Positions 7,893 to 15,439 of a stretch of DNA of 15,439 nt are shown here, in pieces. The stretch's first letter is position 1, and every line of letters begins with the position of its first letter. The DNA comes from JBDHTO01 sp039808665. Its GTDB lineage: Bacteria > Pseudomonadota > Alphaproteobacteria > Paracaedibacterales > JAKBAR01. The stretch covers positions 1 to 15,439 of the forward strand of contig JBDHTO010000020.1 in NCBI GenBank assembly GCA_039808665.1. The letters are read 5' to 3'. The translations under genes were made by a program, and so were the position numbers. The notes under the pieces were generated by a model that did not search any database, was not told the DNA's origin, and saw nothing but the letters and a program-made list of their open reading frames with translations.

Positions 7893-8693
7893 ATGAGTAA
7901 TACGACGGGCGAATCCCTTATTCAAAAGGCCTGGGAAGACAAAGAGGCAGGAAAACCATTGGAAGAGCATGAAGAGATTGTTCTTTCTGTTTTGAGTCTT
8001 TTGAATCAGGGAAAGATCCGTGTTGCGGAAAAGGTGGGCGGAGAGTGGGTCACGCATACTTGGATAAAAAAAGCAATTTTATTGTCCTTTCGTCTTTTTC
8101 CCATGAAGGAAGTTTTTGGGTTTCATAACTATAGTTGGTTCGATAAAATTCCTTTGAAAACAGATCATGAGGGATATCGTACAGTTCCGGGAGCCATTGT
8201 GCGGTATGGTTCATTCATAGAAAAAGATGCGATTCTCATGCCATCCTTTATCAATATTGGCGCGCGCGTAGGGGAGCGTACGCTGATTGACACATGGTCC
8301 ACCGTAGGCTCTTGTGCTCAAATTGGAAAGGATTGCCATATCTCCGGGGGTGTGGGAATTGGGGGAGTGTTGGAACCCGTTCAGTCAAATCCTGTCATTA
8401 TCGAAGACAATTGTTTTATCGGCGCACGATCTGAAATTGCAGAAGGTGTCGTTGTGGAAGAGGGAGCCGTCATTGCCATGGGTGTGTTTATCGGAGCCTC
8501 TACAAAAATTATTCACAGGGACACAGGCGAAATTCTTTATGGGCGTGTGCCTGCTTACTCCGTTGTTGTTCCAGGAACTTTACCTCATCCCAAGGGAAAT
8601 CATCTTCCAAGCCTTTCTTGTGCAGTCATCGTCAAGCAGGTTGACGCAAAGACACGCGCCAAAACATCATTGAATGAGCTTTTGCGTGACTAA
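7893..8693 (+). CDS. dapD: 2,3,4,5-tetrahydropyridine-2,6-dicarboxylate N-succinyltransferase
   Basis: DapD transfers succinyl from succinyl-CoA to tetrahydrodipicolinate, the first step of the succinylase branch leading to meso-diaminopimelate and lysine. It is cytosolic and trimeric. The 266-residue protein has a helical N-terminal domain (about 1-100) and a left-handed beta-helix built from hexapeptide repeats (about 104-205). Highly characteristic blocks include DTWSTVGSCAQIGKDCHI, SGGVGIGGVLEPVQ and EDNCFIGARSEIAEGV. Asp133 and Glu181 are spaced like the catalytic Asp141/Glu189 pair described for mycobacterial DapD; that correspondence is my by-eye alignment. The ATG at 7893 gives the expected N-terminus. 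The ribosome binding site is weak, with GAAGAG about ten bases upstream. The stop overlaps the start of dapE, the pathway partner. Confidence 0.97.
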   Translation: MSNTTGESLIQKAWEDKEAGKPLEEHEEIVLSVLSLLNQGKIRVAEKVGGEWVTHTWIKKAILLSFRLFPMKEVFGFHNYSWFDKIPLKTDHEGYRTVPGAIVRYGSFIEKDAILMPSFINIGARVGERTLIDTWSTVGSCAQIGKDCHISGGVGIGGVLEPVQSNPVIIEDNCFIGARSEIAEGVVVEEGAVIAMGVFIGASTKIIHRDTGEILYGRVPAYSVVVPGTLPHPKGNHLPSLSCAVIVKQVDAKTRAKTSLNELLRD

Positions 8694-9795
8694 CTCTGCT
8701 GAAGATCTTCTGATTCAGCTGATTCAATGCCCAAGCATCACCCCAGATGATGCAGGGTGCCTTGAGATTATTGAACGTTATCTTCGTCCTTTTAATTTTT
8801 CTGTGGAACGGTTTGATCAAGGTGGGACAAGTAATGCTTATTTTAAACTTTCCAGGTCGCAAGTGAATCTTTGTTTTGCAGGGCATACGGATGTCGTTCC
8901 AACAATTGATGATAAGCTTTGGACATATCCACCCTTTCAAGGTGCGATTCATGATGGACATATTTATGGTCGTGGTGCTGTGGATATGAAGGGTGCGATT
9001 GCTGCATTTCTTTCTATTGTTCCAAGATTGATCCAGGAAACAGAATATAGTCTAAGCCTCCTTCTTACTTCTGATGAAGAGGGGGAAGCGCTGTGTGGTA
9101 CACAAATTGTTGTGAAAGAGCTTCTTCGTCGAGGAGAGATTATTGATTTATGTGTGGTGGGCGAGCCGACATCTGAAATTTTTATCGGCGACACATTGAA
9201 GTGGGGGAGACGAGGAAGTTTGAGTGGACGTGCTCTTTGCAAGGGTGTTGGTGGTCATGTTGCCTATCCTCAAAAAGCAAAAAATCCCATCCCCTTTATG
9301 TTGTCCTTTCTCCGAAAACTTCATGAAAAAAAATTGGATGATGGGTGCGACGGGTTTGATCCATCAAATTTGGAAATAACGAGTGTGGATGTGGGAAACG
9401 GTGCTGCAAATATCATTCCTGAAACGGTGAGTGCACGCTTTAATATCCGATTTAATCCACATCATAGGGGTCAATCTCTTCGGGAGTGGATTGAAGATAC
9501 GGCAAGGAAAAATGGTGTTGATGTTGAGTTTTTCCCATCCTCTCAACCTTTTTATGGAATGACGATCGAGAGTGCTCACGCTATTTCAACATGTTTGGGT
9601 ATTCCCCTTTCCACATCGGGGGGAACCTCAGATGCCCGTTTTATCAAAGATCTTTGTCCGGTCATTGAATTGGGATTAAAAAACGAAACAGCGCACCATA
9701 TTGATGAATATGTTTCTGTTCAAGATCTGCATACACTTTCGGAGCTATATTTCCGTCTCTTTAAAAATTTTTCTGACATAAAAATAAAGTCCTGA
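8674..9795 (+). CDS. dapE: Succinyl-diaminopimelate desuccinylase
   Basis: DapE is a di-zinc M20-family hydrolase that removes succinate from N-succinyl-L,L-diaminopimelate, supplying diaminopimelate for peptidoglycan and lysine. All expected ligands are visible: H71 and D73 (AGHTDVVP), D104 (GRGAVDMKG), E135 as catalytic base with E136 as ligand (SDEEGEA), E164 (GEPTS) and H341 (ETAHHIDE). A dimerisation domain lies between about 180 and 290, and STSGGTSDARF is conserved. The length of 373 residues is typical. The ATG at 8674 overlaps dapD by 20 bases; a GTG at 8686 is an alternative start that would shorten the overlap to 8. The last 17 codons run opposite the 3' end of the minus-strand transporter gene, so the two genes converge and overlap. 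Confidence 0.96.
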   Translation: MSFCVTNSAEDLLIQLIQCPSITPDDAGCLEIIERYLRPFNFSVERFDQGGTSNAYFKLSRSQVNLCFAGHTDVVPTIDDKLWTYPPFQGAIHDGHIYGRGAVDMKGAIAAFLSIVPRLIQETEYSLSLLLTSDEEGEALCGTQIVVKELLRRGEIIDLCVVGEPTSEIFIGDTLKWGRRGSLSGRALCKGVGGHVAYPQKAKNPIPFMLSFLRKLHEKKLDDGCDGFDPSNLEITSVDVGNGAANIIPETVSARFNIRFNPHHRGQSLREWIEDTARKNGVDVEFFPSSQPFYGMTIESAHAISTCLGIPLSTSGGTSDARFIKDLCPVIELGLKNETAHHIDEYVSVQDLHTLSELYFRLFKNFSDIKIKS

Positions 9796-10956
9796 GGCTG
9801 TGACCATTGACGCAAGAATAATCAAGCTTGCAGGTAAAATACTATAAGCTGAACCTAGGCTGACGAGATAGGTTGTGCAGGCTGCAAAAGCCTGTTCAAA
9901 AGTGGCAAGGAGTGCTGAAGCCGATCCTCTTTTGTCTCCCGATAGACTCACAGCCATGGTTCCCGTATTAGAAAAAACGGGTGCAAGGCCAGCGTTAAAG
10001 GTTAAGAATGCCCCAAGATATTGGCCAAGAGAAGGTGCTTCTATAAAGTTTAAAAAAAACAAAACAGCAGCGCCCGTGGAGGCCGTAAAAAGACCTACAA
10101 TAATCATTCCAGAAATGCCCACACGAGGAAGCATGAGATAGTTTGCAAAGGCACCTGTCATATAAAATATAGGTCCACAAGCGGCGAAGAGAGCGTATTC
10201 AAAGGCAGAAAGATGAAAGACTTCACGAAAGAAAAAAGGTGCATGAATGATCCACGCAAAAAGTGCGCCATATAAAAGCATGGAAATAAAAATATAGGCC
10301 ATGGCAGGGGGATGCCGGATGACACTGCCGTAATTTTTGAAAATGATTTTTAGATTGAGAGGTTTTTTCTGATGAAGTGTCTCTTTTCCAAAACAAGCAT
10401 AAATGGAAAACACGAGAATAGCACTTGCAAGCATGATTGAAAAAAGTGTGAGCCAGTTGCGCATTTCTGCAATGCTGCTTCCAATAAGGGGAGAGATCAT
10501 GGGAGCTGTGGCAATGACAATTCCCATGAGTGACATCATGCGTGCACATTTTATATTGTCAAACATGTCCTTCATAGTTGCAAACACAAGAACGGTGGCA
10601 ACACCTGCGCCAAGGCCCTGAAAAAATCTTGAAAGGATGAGCATGTTGAGGGACTCTGTGGCAAAGACATAGCTAAAAAAGCTTCCAAGTAAAAAGAGAG
10701 AAAGCCCAAATGTCATAACAGGGCGTCTTCCAATTGCATCGGAGATGGGACCAGAAAGTATGCCAAGAAAGGCAAATCCAAGAAGGTATGCACTCAATGT
10801 ATGTTGTACATATTCGGCACTTACATGAAAGAAATGTTGGATAGAAGGGAGACTTGGCAGAAAAAGATTTGTCGCAGATTCAAAGACAAAAACCGACAGC
10901 ACGAGAAGAGCCGCCGTGAAATTTTTTTGTGAATCTTTGATAAACTCTGTACTCAT
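9745..10956 (-). CDS. Bcr/CflA-type MFS drug-efflux transporter
   Basis: This is a 12-helix major facilitator of the drug:H+ antiporter-1 group, located in the inner membrane. The 403-residue length fits. LFLPSLPSI at about 32-40 matches the Bcr/CflA first-loop signature (usually LPALP). Motif A, GPISDAIGRRP (69-79), lies between helices 2 and 3. RFFQGLGAGVATVLV and the APMISPLIGSSIAE block match helices 4-5 of this subfamily. The substrate cannot be read from the sequence. The frame extends to a GTG at 10974; I prefer the ATG at 10956 (MSTEF). Neither has a good ribosome binding site. The gene starts 24 bases after the histidine kinase stop on the same strand, so co-transcription is likely. 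Its 3' end overlaps dapE. Confidence 0.92.
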   Translation of the reverse strand: MSTEFIKDSQKNFTAALLVLSVFVFESATNLFLPSLPSIQHFFHVSAEYVQHTLSAYLLGFAFLGILSGPISDAIGRRPVMTFGLSLFLLGSFFSYVFATESLNMLILSRFFQGLGAGVATVLVFATMKDMFDNIKCARMMSLMGIVIATAPMISPLIGSSIAEMRNWLTLFSIMLASAILVFSIYACFGKETLHQKKPLNLKIIFKNYGSVIRHPPAMAYIFISMLLYGALFAWIIHAPFFFREVFHLSAFEYALFAACGPIFYMTGAFANYLMLPRVGISGMIIVGLFTASTGAAVLFFLNFIEAPSLGQYLGAFLTFNAGLAPVFSNTGTMAVSLSGDKRGSASALLATFEQAFAACTTYLVSLGSAYSILPASLIILASMVTASGLYFYVRKIFKETEI

Positions 10957-10980
10957 TGCATAGCCAGAGTACACAAAAGA

Positions 10981-13050
10981 TTAAAGTTGAGACAAGAGAT
11001 TCTCGACAACCTTTATGGTTTCGCTATAAATTTTTGGAAGTTCATTGATTTTTGTAGAAAGAGTCTGGGTATCTCCCTGATTTCTCGACAGGGTGAGGAT
11101 TGTCCTGGATGATTTTCCAAGGGCTGTGAAATTGAGGTTTTCAGACATACCCGCCAATGTATGAGATGCAGCTTCGACTTCTATATTGCTTTGAAGTTTT
11201 TGAATCAGTTTAGGGGCATCATTTTTATACATATCCACAAATTTTTTAATACGCTCCACACCTAAGTCAGCGATAAACTGTTTCAGAGACTCTGTATTGA
11301 CATAAATAATCTCTGTGGGGGGCGGGGCTGATGCGACCGTTTCTGTAGATACCACTGGAGACTGAGTGGGTAATGTAGGTTGTGCTGTCGCAGAAGATTT
11401 TTTCTGAATTCCCTGTAGTAATAACATCACCTTTTCTTTGCTCACAGGTTTTGATGCAAAATCATTCATGCCGGCCGCGAGGCATTTTTGTTTTTCCTCT
11501 TCTAATGTATTTGCTGTTACCGCGATAATGGGAGTTTCTTTATCGGTTTCTCGAATTTTGAGGCATGCTTCAATTCCATTCATGTGGGGCATGTTGATAT
11601 CCATCAAGATAACATCAAAGTGACCGGCTCCATGAGCGGTGACAGCCTCAAGTCCATCTTCTGCAATGGTGACTTTGTGGCCGAGGGTCTCGAGTATGCC
11701 TTGCATCACAGCTTGGTTGACCATATTGTCTTCTGCGACAAGAATGTTCAAAGACACTGTATGATTCATTTCACGATCCTTTGAATGAGAATTGAATTGA
11801 ACATTAGGGGTAGAACAGAGTGGAGTCGAAAGGAGTTTTTGATTTTCTGGAACTTGATATTTTTGATGTTGGGATTCATCCATTACATCAGAATTTTGAT
11901 TTGGAAGGGAAGCCTTTTTTTCAACTTTTACGGGTATATCTTCTCTGGGGATTTCCACAGGAATTTCAAACCAGAATGTGCTGCCCTTTCCTTCCTCACT
12001 CTTTACGGAAATATCCCCTCCCATCAGGTCAATAATCTTGCGGCAAATGGACAGACCAAGACCTGTTCCGCCGTACTTCCTGTTTGTTGTAATATCGGCC
12101 TGTGTAAAATCTTGGAACAAAATATCTATTTTATCTTCGGCAATACCGATGCCGGTATCTTTAACCTCGAGATAAAATTTTCCAGATGAACTTGTGACAG
12201 GGGTATATTTCGTTTTAATGGTGATTCCCCCTGAATTTGTGAATTTGATGGCATTCGTGCATAGATTAATCAAAACTTGTTTGATTCGAGTGCTATCTCC
12301 CATAACATACGTGGGGGTTGAGGGGTCATGATGGATGGAGAAGGTAAGATTTTTCCCGCTATATTGTGGTTGGATGATGGCGTGAACTTGGTCAAGGATA
12401 TCTGAGAGATGGACTTGTCGTTTTTCGATGGAAAGTTTCCCTGCGGCAATTTTTGAAACATCCAAGATATCGTTGACAAGTTGCAATAGCATATCTGCAG
12501 AGCTAACGATATTGATAAGGAATTTCTTCTGCTTTTCGGAGGGGCCATCCTCCAAAAGAATATTCGCAGCACCAATAATAGAGGAAAGAGGCGAACGAAG
12601 CTCGTGATTGAGGCTTGCGATAAAGGTTGATTTGGCCTCAGAAAGTTTTTGCGTGTGGGAAATATCGATTTTATAAGAATGGATATTTGTTATAACGCCC
12701 ACCAATTTATGGCATGTGCCAAGATCATCTCGTTTGGCTTTTCCGTGTAGACGAATCCACATATATTCATTGGATTTTGAACGTATCCTAAATTCAAAAG
12801 ACAAATCTTCCTTAAGACTTTGAAAGAAAGTGGTTAGGGTTTCATCGACAAATTGTTGATCCTCGGGATGGGTAGAGTTTTTGATAAAGGATCTGTCGAT
12901 ACTGTTGAGTTCAGAACGTGTATATCCCAAAAAATTTTTGAAGGAAGTGGAAAGAGAGAGTCTATCGGAAGGAATACTCCAATCAAAAAAACCGTCAACA
13001 CTATTCAAAATGGCAGTTTGAAACCAATTTGTATCTGGTTCTGCGAACAT
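10981..13050 (-). CDS. Hybrid sensor histidine kinase (PAS-HisKA-HATPase-REC-Hpt)
   Basis: A multistep phosphorelay kinase of 689 residues with no transmembrane helix, so probably cytosolic. In order: a PAS domain with PAC segment (about 10-130); HisKA with H149 in SLNHELRSPL; HATPase_c with N-box NLCTNAIKF (N266), G1 DTGIG (D298) and G2 GGTGLGLS (327-334); a low-complexity linker (about 370-433); a receiver domain with AEDN (E440/D441), phospho-acceptor D484 in LMDINMP, T512 and K534; a Pro/Thr/Ser linker; and a C-terminal Hpt domain with H630 in SHTLAGMSENL. The relay H149-D484-H630 is complete inside one protein, but no output regulator is encoded nearby. The frame extends to a TTG at 13086. 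The ATG at 13050 has an AGGAG five bases upstream and is the likely start. It precedes an MFS gene. Confidence 0.95.
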   Translation of the reverse strand: MFAEPDTNWFQTAILNSVDGFFDWSIPSDRLSLSTSFKNFLGYTRSELNSIDRSFIKNSTHPEDQQFVDETLTTFFQSLKEDLSFEFRIRSKSNEYMWIRLHGKAKRDDLGTCHKLVGVITNIHSYKIDISHTQKLSEAKSTFIASLNHELRSPLSSIIGAANILLEDGPSEKQKKFLINIVSSADMLLQLVNDILDVSKIAAGKLSIEKRQVHLSDILDQVHAIIQPQYSGKNLTFSIHHDPSTPTYVMGDSTRIKQVLINLCTNAIKFTNSGGITIKTKYTPVTSSSGKFYLEVKDTGIGIAEDKIDILFQDFTQADITTNRKYGGTGLGLSICRKIIDLMGGDISVKSEEGKGSTFWFEIPVEIPREDIPVKVEKKASLPNQNSDVMDESQHQKYQVPENQKLLSTPLCSTPNVQFNSHSKDREMNHTVSLNILVAEDNMVNQAVMQGILETLGHKVTIAEDGLEAVTAHGAGHFDVILMDINMPHMNGIEACLKIRETDKETPIIAVTANTLEEEKQKCLAAGMNDFASKPVSKEKVMLLLQGIQKKSSATAQPTLPTQSPVVSTETVASAPPPTEIIYVNTESLKQFIADLGVERIKKFVDMYKNDAPKLIQKLQSNIEVEAASHTLAGMSENLNFTALGKSSRTILTLSRNQGDTQTLSTKINELPKIYSETIKVVENLLSQL

Positions 13051-13055
13051 GATGT

Positions 13056-13060
13056 CTCCT
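13056..13060 (-). promoter_or_regulatory. Ribosome binding site fixing the kinase start
   Basis: On the minus strand AGGAG precedes the ATG at 13050 by five bases. It is the strongest Shine-Dalgarno match in the window and rules against the upstream TTG at 13086. Confidence 0.75.
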
Positions 13061-13160
13061 CGATTACTATTTTTGAAGATAAACAAAAAAAGTTAAGAAA
13101 AGATAAAGCGGTGGTAAAAAGAAAGTCATACTTTTTAATGATATTTTTTTAAAAAATTTC

Positions 13161-13189
13161 TTGCGAATTTTTTATTTCAGTTGTATAAA
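13161..13189 (+). promoter_or_regulatory. Candidate sigma70-type promoter for the orphan membrane protein
   Basis: TTGCGA (13161-13166) and TATAAA (13184-13189) are separated by exactly 17 bases, in a very AT-rich region with several A/T tracts. Initiation near 13196 would give a leader of about 60 bases. It is the best promoter match seen in the window. I found no convincing promoter for the divergent kinase gene in the same 205-base intergenic region (13051-13255). Confidence 0.5.
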
Positions 13190-13243
13190 ACCTTCTACCA
13201 ATCTTGAAATAAAATACCAAAAAAAGATTTTTCTATAACAAAA

Positions 13244-13250
13244 AAGGTGA
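13244..13250 (+). promoter_or_regulatory. Ribosome binding site of the orphan membrane protein
   Basis: AAGGTGA lies five bases before the ATG at 13256 and matches the Shine-Dalgarno consensus in its GGTGA part. It overlaps the upstream GTG at 13247, which argues that the GTG is not the start. Confidence 0.6.
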
Positions 13251-13255
13251 AAATC

Positions 13256-14065
13256 ATGAAAATATTAAAAGTTCTTTTGGTCGCAGCTTTGGTCACTGTA
13301 TCCTCTGCTAAAGCGGGTGAATCTTATGATTGGCGAAGTGATTGGCGTGTTTGGACCGGTGTTGGCGCTGCTGTGGTTTGTACTGGGGGAGTTGTTTTTG
13401 GCATAGTCAAATACTGCTTCAGAAAGAAACAAGAAAGCCTCCATATTGTACATCCATCAGAGAAACATAGACTGCTTGGGGATGGTAGGAATTCGATTAA
13501 TCATGATGAAGACGTTGGCCGTCAGGCAGAAACACCTACTGCACTTCACTCCCCTGTAAAACGTCGTAGTGAGGATAGAGGCCGTCACGGTGATGCTGGA
13601 AGGGTAAAAAAAGCCCTTTTTATTAACGCTGTTCCGAAAAATGCACCGATTGAATTTCGCCTGAACCAAGATGTTGCAGACATGTTATTTTCTGAGGGTA
13701 TTCATGAGGATTATGCGCGTATGGGGCAAGAGAATTTTGCTCAAACCCTTACAATATTTGTAGCGGGCCCTGAAGAGAGTGATCTTCCTCAAATTCAAAA
13801 AGATGAAGTTTCCAAAACCTGGTTAACACTGCGTTATCTTCACTTTGTGATTGGTGGATATATGAATGATACAGGGATATTTCCCCATGGTGCCTATCTC
13901 TCAGATGAATCATATGAAGCAGCTGAATCTCCAAGGGATGCATTTGTACTGAGGCTGGATAGAAATGCCAATATTGAAGAATCACGTCGTGTTGCACAAA
14001 TTTTTATAGGGTTTCGTCATTTTGGTCACCAGAAAATCATTGACATTCTTGAGGAAACAGTTTGA
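13256..14065 (+). CDS. Orphan membrane-anchored or exported protein of unknown function
   Basis: Not recognised. The 269-residue product begins with a clear signal peptide: Lys at 2 and 5, a hydrophobic core, then SSAKA before Gly21, a good signal peptidase I site. A second hydrophobic stretch lies at about 34-54 and is followed by FRKK, so a processed protein would be a type I membrane protein with a short outer segment and a C-terminal part in the cytoplasm. Residues 57-120 are polar and rich in Arg, His and Asp (SPVKRRSEDRGRHGD), probably disordered. Residues 118-269 look like a folded domain, without motifs I can name. The frame extends to a GTG at 13247, but AAGGTGA at 13244-13250 is well placed to serve the ATG at 13256. 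The gene has its own candidate promoter and a strong terminator, so it is probably monocistronic. A secreted effector or envelope protein is possible but unproven. Confidence 0.8.
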   Translation: MKILKVLLVAALVTVSSAKAGESYDWRSDWRVWTGVGAAVVCTGGVVFGIVKYCFRKKQESLHIVHPSEKHRLLGDGRNSINHDEDVGRQAETPTALHSPVKRRSEDRGRHGDAGRVKKALFINAVPKNAPIEFRLNQDVADMLFSEGIHEDYARMGQENFAQTLTIFVAGPEESDLPQIQKDEVSKTWLTLRYLHFVIGGYMNDTGIFPHGAYLSDESYEAAESPRDAFVLRLDRNANIEESRRVAQIFIGFRHFGHQKIIDILEETV

Positions 14066-14088
14066 TTTTTTCTTTGTTCAATTCTTCT

Positions 14089-14116
14089 TACCCCCTTTTT
14101 AAGGGGGTATTTTTTT
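14089..14116 (+). terminator. Rho-independent terminator
   Basis: TACCCCCTT (14089-14097) pairs perfectly with AAGGGGGTA (14101-14109) around a TTT loop, and seven T follow (14110-14116). It lies 24 bases after the stop of the orphan membrane protein and separates it from uvrC. Confidence 0.9.
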
Positions 14117-14129
14117 AAATCCAGATTCC

Positions 14130-14158
14130 TTGAAAAACTCATCATAACCCCCTACAGA
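14130..14158 (+). promoter_or_regulatory. Candidate promoter for uvrC
   Basis: TTGAAA (14130-14135) and TACAGA (14153-14158) are 17 bases apart. The -35 box is good and the -10 box weak. The region lies between the preceding terminator and uvrC, so a promoter is expected here. It overlaps two inverted repeats, ATTCCTT/AAGGAAT and TAACC/GGTTA. Confidence 0.35.
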
Positions 14159-14189
14159 TGGTTAAGGAATATTTTCTAAGAGGGTTGAT

Positions 14190-15439
14190 GTGAGCGCCAT
14201 ATCTTTTATCCAGCGAGGAGTGGATGTTATTCGTGAAACCCTCGGAACTCTTCCTGGAAAGCCCGGTGTTTATCGTATGCTGGGTGAAGGGGATCAGCCC
14301 CTTTATGTGGGGAAGGCAAAAAACCTTAAAAAGCGTGTTATTAATTATACTCAGGTGGATAAACTTTCTAATCGCCTTAAGCGCATGGTTTCTGAAACGG
14401 TGCGTATGGAAATTGTCATTACAAAGACCGAGACAGAAGCCCTTCTTCTTGAGAGTAATCTCATTAAAAAACTACAGCCTCGGTACAATGTGCTGCTCAA
14501 GGATGATAAAGCGTTTCCTTATCTTCATATCACCCCCCATGAGTATCCAAGGCTTATTAAGTACCGGGGAAAACTTACGGAAAAAGGGAAATTTTATGGG
14601 CCGTTTGCATCAGCCTATGCTGTGGATGCGACAATCATAAGTTTACAAAAGGTTTTTCTGCTTCGTAATTGCAGTGATGAGGTTTTTAAAAACAGAAGGC
14701 GACCTTGTCTTCAGTATTATATCAAAAGATGCTCTGCACCCTGTGTGGGTTATGTATCAAAGGAAGATTACCTTGAGAGTATTAAGCAAACTCATGACTT
14801 TTTGCGTGGAAAAAGCGGGGATGTTCAAAAATTTTTGATTGCGCAGATGGAGTCTGCAAGTCGTGAGATGCGCTATGAAGAAGCGGCAACTTATCGCGAT
14901 CGTATTAAAATGCTTACCCACATTCAAACCCATCAACGTATTCACGTGCCAGATATTCGAGATGCTGATGTTTTTGGAATCGCTCAGGTTGGAAAGCAAA
15001 TCTGTGTACAGGTTTATTTCTATCGTTATGGAAGTAATTATGGGACGGAGTCCTTCTTTCTCGATCATGGAGAGGATAATATCTCAGAAAACCTCGAGGC
15101 GTTTTTGAAGCTTTTTTATGTGGAACGTGCGCCTGCACCCACAATCCTTCTCAGTCATTCCATTTCAGATATGAAGGCTATTCAAGAAGCTTTGGATGTG
15201 GAGCATCAGGTAAAATCCACGTGGCTTGTTCCTAAGGTCGGATTAAAGGCAGAGCTTACAAAGCATGCGTGTGATAACGCGATGGAGGCTATACAACGTA
15301 AGCTGAGTAAACGAGAGAGTTTTAAAAACTTGTTTGAAGATATTTCGAAAGTCTTTTTGCTTGAAAATCTTCCTGAGCGTATTGAAATTTATGACAATAG
15401 CCACCTCCAGGGGCGTCAGGCGTATGGCGTGATGGTTGT
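14190..15439 (+). CDS. uvrC: Excinuclease ABC subunit C (5' part, cut at window end)
   Basis: UvrC makes the two incisions around DNA damage during nucleotide excision repair with UvrA and UvrB. The frame is open from a GTG at 14190 to the window end, 416 codons of a protein usually around 600-650 residues. The N-terminal GIY-YIG nuclease domain has GVYRML (26-31) and LYVGKAKNLKKRV (38-50). Cysteines 161, 173, 181 and 185 have the same 12-8-4 spacing as the iron-sulfur cysteines of E. coli UvrC. A UVR motif for UvrB binding is at about 213-248. The C-terminal RNase H-like nuclease begins with YDNSHLQG, with D402 at the first catalytic Asp position. AAGAGGG at 14178-14184 supports the GTG start; a GTG at 14220 is less likely. 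The conserved blocks look alphaproteobacterial. Confidence 0.96.
   Translation, partial: MSAISFIQRGVDVIRETLGTLPGKPGVYRMLGEGDQPLYVGKAKNLKKRVINYTQVDKLSNRLKRMVSETVRMEIVITKTETEALLLESNLIKKLQPRYNVLLKDDKAFPYLHITPHEYPRLIKYRGKLTEKGKFYGPFASAYAVDATIISLQKVFLLRNCSDEVFKNRRRPCLQYYIKRCSAPCVGYVSKEDYLESIKQTHDFLRGKSGDVQKFLIAQMESASREMRYEEAATYRDRIKMLTHIQTHQRIHVPDIRDADVFGIAQVGKQICVQVYFYRYGSNYGTESFFLDHGEDNISENLEAFLKLFYVERAPAPTILLSHSISDMKAIQEALDVEHQVKSTWLVPKVGLKAELTKHACDNAMEAIQRKLSKRESFKNLFEDISKVFLLENLPERIEIYDNSHLQGRQAYGVMV

Noticed and set aside
8314..8673. 119-codon plus-strand open frame inside dapD
   Set aside because: Overlaps the hexapeptide-repeat region of dapD in another frame; the dapD frame is unmistakable.
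11785..12189. 134-codon plus-strand open frame inside the histidine kinase
   Set aside because: Antisense to the HATPase and linker coding region, which is strongly conserved; no independent support.
13144..13156. T7-A6 palindrome in the divergent intergenic region as a terminator or operator
   Set aside because: Pure A/T and no loop; more likely part of general AT-richness and bent promoter DNA.
14224..14640. 138-codon plus-strand open frame at the start of uvrC
   Set aside because: Out of frame with uvrC. The uvrC frame from 14190 carries all conserved motifs and stays open to the window end, so this is a shadow.
1..15439. Search for CRISPR arrays, tRNA or rRNA genes, insertion sequences, integrase or phage genes
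   Set aside because: No regular repeat-spacer pattern, no tRNA-like cloverleaf noticed, no transposase or integrase motifs, and almost all sequence is explained by the listed genes.

Overview
The window carries ten genes, two of them cut by the window ends. The organism is probably an alphaproteobacterium. The UvrC N-terminus (LPGKPGVYRML, LYVGKAKNLKKRV, RPCLQYYIKRCSAPCVG) reads like alphaproteobacterial UvrC, and the genome is moderately AT-rich. A type VI secretion system (T6SS) together with small membrane-anchored orphan proteins would fit a host-associated lineage such as the Holosporales, but that placement is an inference from memory and not proven here.

Layout. Bases 1-99 are the 3' end of an unidentified plus-strand gene. 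A hairpin and a candidate promoter follow. Bases 252-7825 form a tightly packed T6SS operon, tssK-tssL-tssM-tssA. tssK/tssL and tssL/tssM overlap by ATGA, and tssM/tssA also overlap, so translation is probably coupled. These genes encode the baseplate adaptor (TssK), the inner-membrane complex (TssL, TssM) and the assembly/capping protein (TssA). Sheath, tube, spike, the remaining baseplate genes and TssJ are not in the window. After a 67-base gap come dapD and dapE, consecutive steps of the succinylase branch of diaminopimelate/lysine synthesis, with overlapping ends.

On the minus strand, a soluble PAS-HisKA-HATPase-REC-Hpt hybrid histidine kinase lies upstream of a Bcr/CflA-type MFS efflux transporter. 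The two probably form an operon, and the transporter's 3' end overlaps the 3' end of dapE by 51 bases. An AT-rich divergent intergenic region separates the kinase from an unrecognised plus-strand protein with a signal peptide and one membrane helix. That gene ends in a clear intrinsic terminator. Last is the 5' part of uvrC, cut at the window end.

The most interesting items are unusual details of the T6SS membrane complex (one apparent N-terminal helix and a charged C-terminal tail in TssM; a DxDxDG loop in TssL), the orphan membrane protein, and the kinase-transporter pair. I saw no tRNA, rRNA, CRISPR, insertion sequence or prophage gene. No wholly new multi-gene system is evident; the T6SS is a recognisable one with lineage-specific embellishments.
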